Shown: positions 6,190-6,352 of the stretch, piece by piece
Layout: each line of letters opens with the position of its first letter
How positions within the stretch are numbered: position 1 is the first letter of the stretch
DNA from: Planctomycetaceae bacterium
GTDB lineage: Bacteria; Planctomycetota; UBA1135; GCA-002686595
DNA: 6,352 bases
Assembly: GCA_013360535.1 (NCBI GenBank)
Contig: JABWBL010000211.1
Span: 1-6,352 of the forward strand
Direction of reading: 5' to 3'
The notes under the pieces: generated by a model
Seen by the model: only the letters and a program-made list of their open reading frames with translations
Told to the model about the DNA's origin: nothing
Database searches by the model: none
Program-made: the position numbers and the translations under genes

Positions 6190-6196
6190 CGCGCGA

Positions 6197-6352
6197 ATGA
6201 ACCGTCTCCTTCGCCTTGTTCCGCCATTCCTGTCCGCCCTGCTCGCCGCCTGCGCTTCCGAACGCGCCGCGCCCGCGCCCAAGGTTGCGGCGCTGGTGAC
6301 GCCCGAGGCGAGCGCCACCGCGCCGAAGGACGACAGCGTGCGCTCGACGCCG
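6197..6352 (+). CDS. N-terminus of a probable lipoprotein (3' truncated)
   Basis: ATG at 6197 opens a frame that runs to the window end (52 codons). The start MNRLLRLVPPFLSALLAAC has basic residues, a hydrophobic stretch and a lipobox L-A-A-C with Cys19, the pattern of a signal-peptidase II lipoprotein. The next residues are an Ala/Pro-rich, low-complexity linker (ERAAPAPKVAALVTPEASAT), typical of the tether before a folded extracytoplasmic domain. The folded part is outside the window, so no function can be given. It is divergent from the adenosyltransferase gene, and its upstream region is the mirror image of that gene's. Confidence 0.72.
   Translation, partial: MNRLLRLVPPFLSALLAACASERAAPAPKVAALVTPEASATAPKDDSVRSTP

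Larger units (their letters stand above)
6045..6193. repeat. 149-bp near-perfect palindrome between divergent start codons
   Basis: Position i pairs with 12238-i across the element. Arms 6045-6117 and 6121-6193 (73 nt each) flank a 3-nt centre. The outer 44 positions (6045-6088 with 6150-6193) are perfectly complementary. The inner 29 contain three mismatches (6089/6149, 6095/6143, 6112/6126) and one G-T pair (6100/6138). Symmetry stops abruptly at both ends, 2 nt from the adenosyltransferase ATG and 3 nt from the lipoprotein ATG. Each arm contains a nested mini-hairpin CGGC-GAAAT-GCCG (6061-6073 and its mirror). As DNA it could extrude a cruciform; as RNA it would be a very stable hairpin. 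Confidence 0.97.

Noticed and set aside
6045..6193. Cobalamin riboswitch upstream of the adenosyltransferase
   Set aside because: I find no B12-box-like conserved core, and the region is a simple two-armed palindrome.
6045..6193. CRISPR or insertion sequence
   Set aside because: There is a single inverted repeat with no spaced direct repeats, no transposase frame, and no convincing target-site duplication at the ends.
5470..6318. Extended adenosyltransferase frame of 282 residues
   Set aside because: The extra N-terminus is translation through the palindrome and the lipoprotein start; family length and N-terminal motif support the ATG at 6042.

Overview
This is a high-GC bacterial chromosomal window. 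It holds one recognisable housekeeping gene (lepA), one recognisable cofactor gene (a PduO-type corrinoid adenosyltransferase) and several exported proteins. A secreted two-P-domain protein, the tail of an FG-GAP/VCBS-type protein, a small Cys-rich exported protein and a lipoprotein together suggest a member of the Planctomycetota or a similar lineage rich in large secreted proteins. This assignment is an inference from protein style; no rRNA or tRNA is present to confirm it.

Layout, left to right. (1) Positions 2-214 (+) are the C-terminal tail of an FG-GAP/VCBS repeat protein. (2) Positions 312-2126 (+) are a complete lepA (elongation factor 4) with a TTG start and a nearby -10-like TATACT. 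(3) Convergent to it on the minus strand is a two-gene unit. The upstream gene (2962-3492) encodes a secreted 176-residue Cys-rich protein and the downstream gene (2163-2954) encodes a 263-residue protein with one N-terminal membrane segment. The genes are 7 nt apart. A good sigma70-like promoter (TTGACA, 17-nt spacer, TACGGT) drives the unit, and its leader carries two perfect tandem 24-bp repeats, each able to fold a Shine-Dalgarno-like GAGG against CCTC. (4) A 347-bp divergent intergenic region separates this unit from the next gene. (5) Positions 3840-5462 (+) encode a secreted 540-residue protein with two tandem P-domain-like repeats and a distinct C-terminal domain. (6) Converging on it with a 7-nt gap is the adenosyltransferase gene (5470-6042, -). 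(7) Positions 6197-6352 (+) are the start of a lipoprotein gene that runs off the window.

The most striking object is not a gene. Between the divergent adenosyltransferase and lipoprotein genes lies a 149-bp near-perfect palindrome (6045-6193). Its arms are 73 nt, separated by a 3-nt loop, with the outer 44 pairs perfect. It ends 2 nt from one start codon and 3 nt from the other, so the two genes have mirror-image upstream regions, including the same TATTTT box placed where leaderless transcripts could begin. The second notable object is the duplicated, possibly self-sequestering ribosome-binding leader of the Cys-rich protein gene.

The genes do not form one pathway. LepA acts on ribosomes, the adenosyltransferase makes adenosylcobalamin, and the rest are cell-envelope or secreted proteins of unknown role. 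I see no CRISPR array, transposase, phage gene or recognisable defence system.
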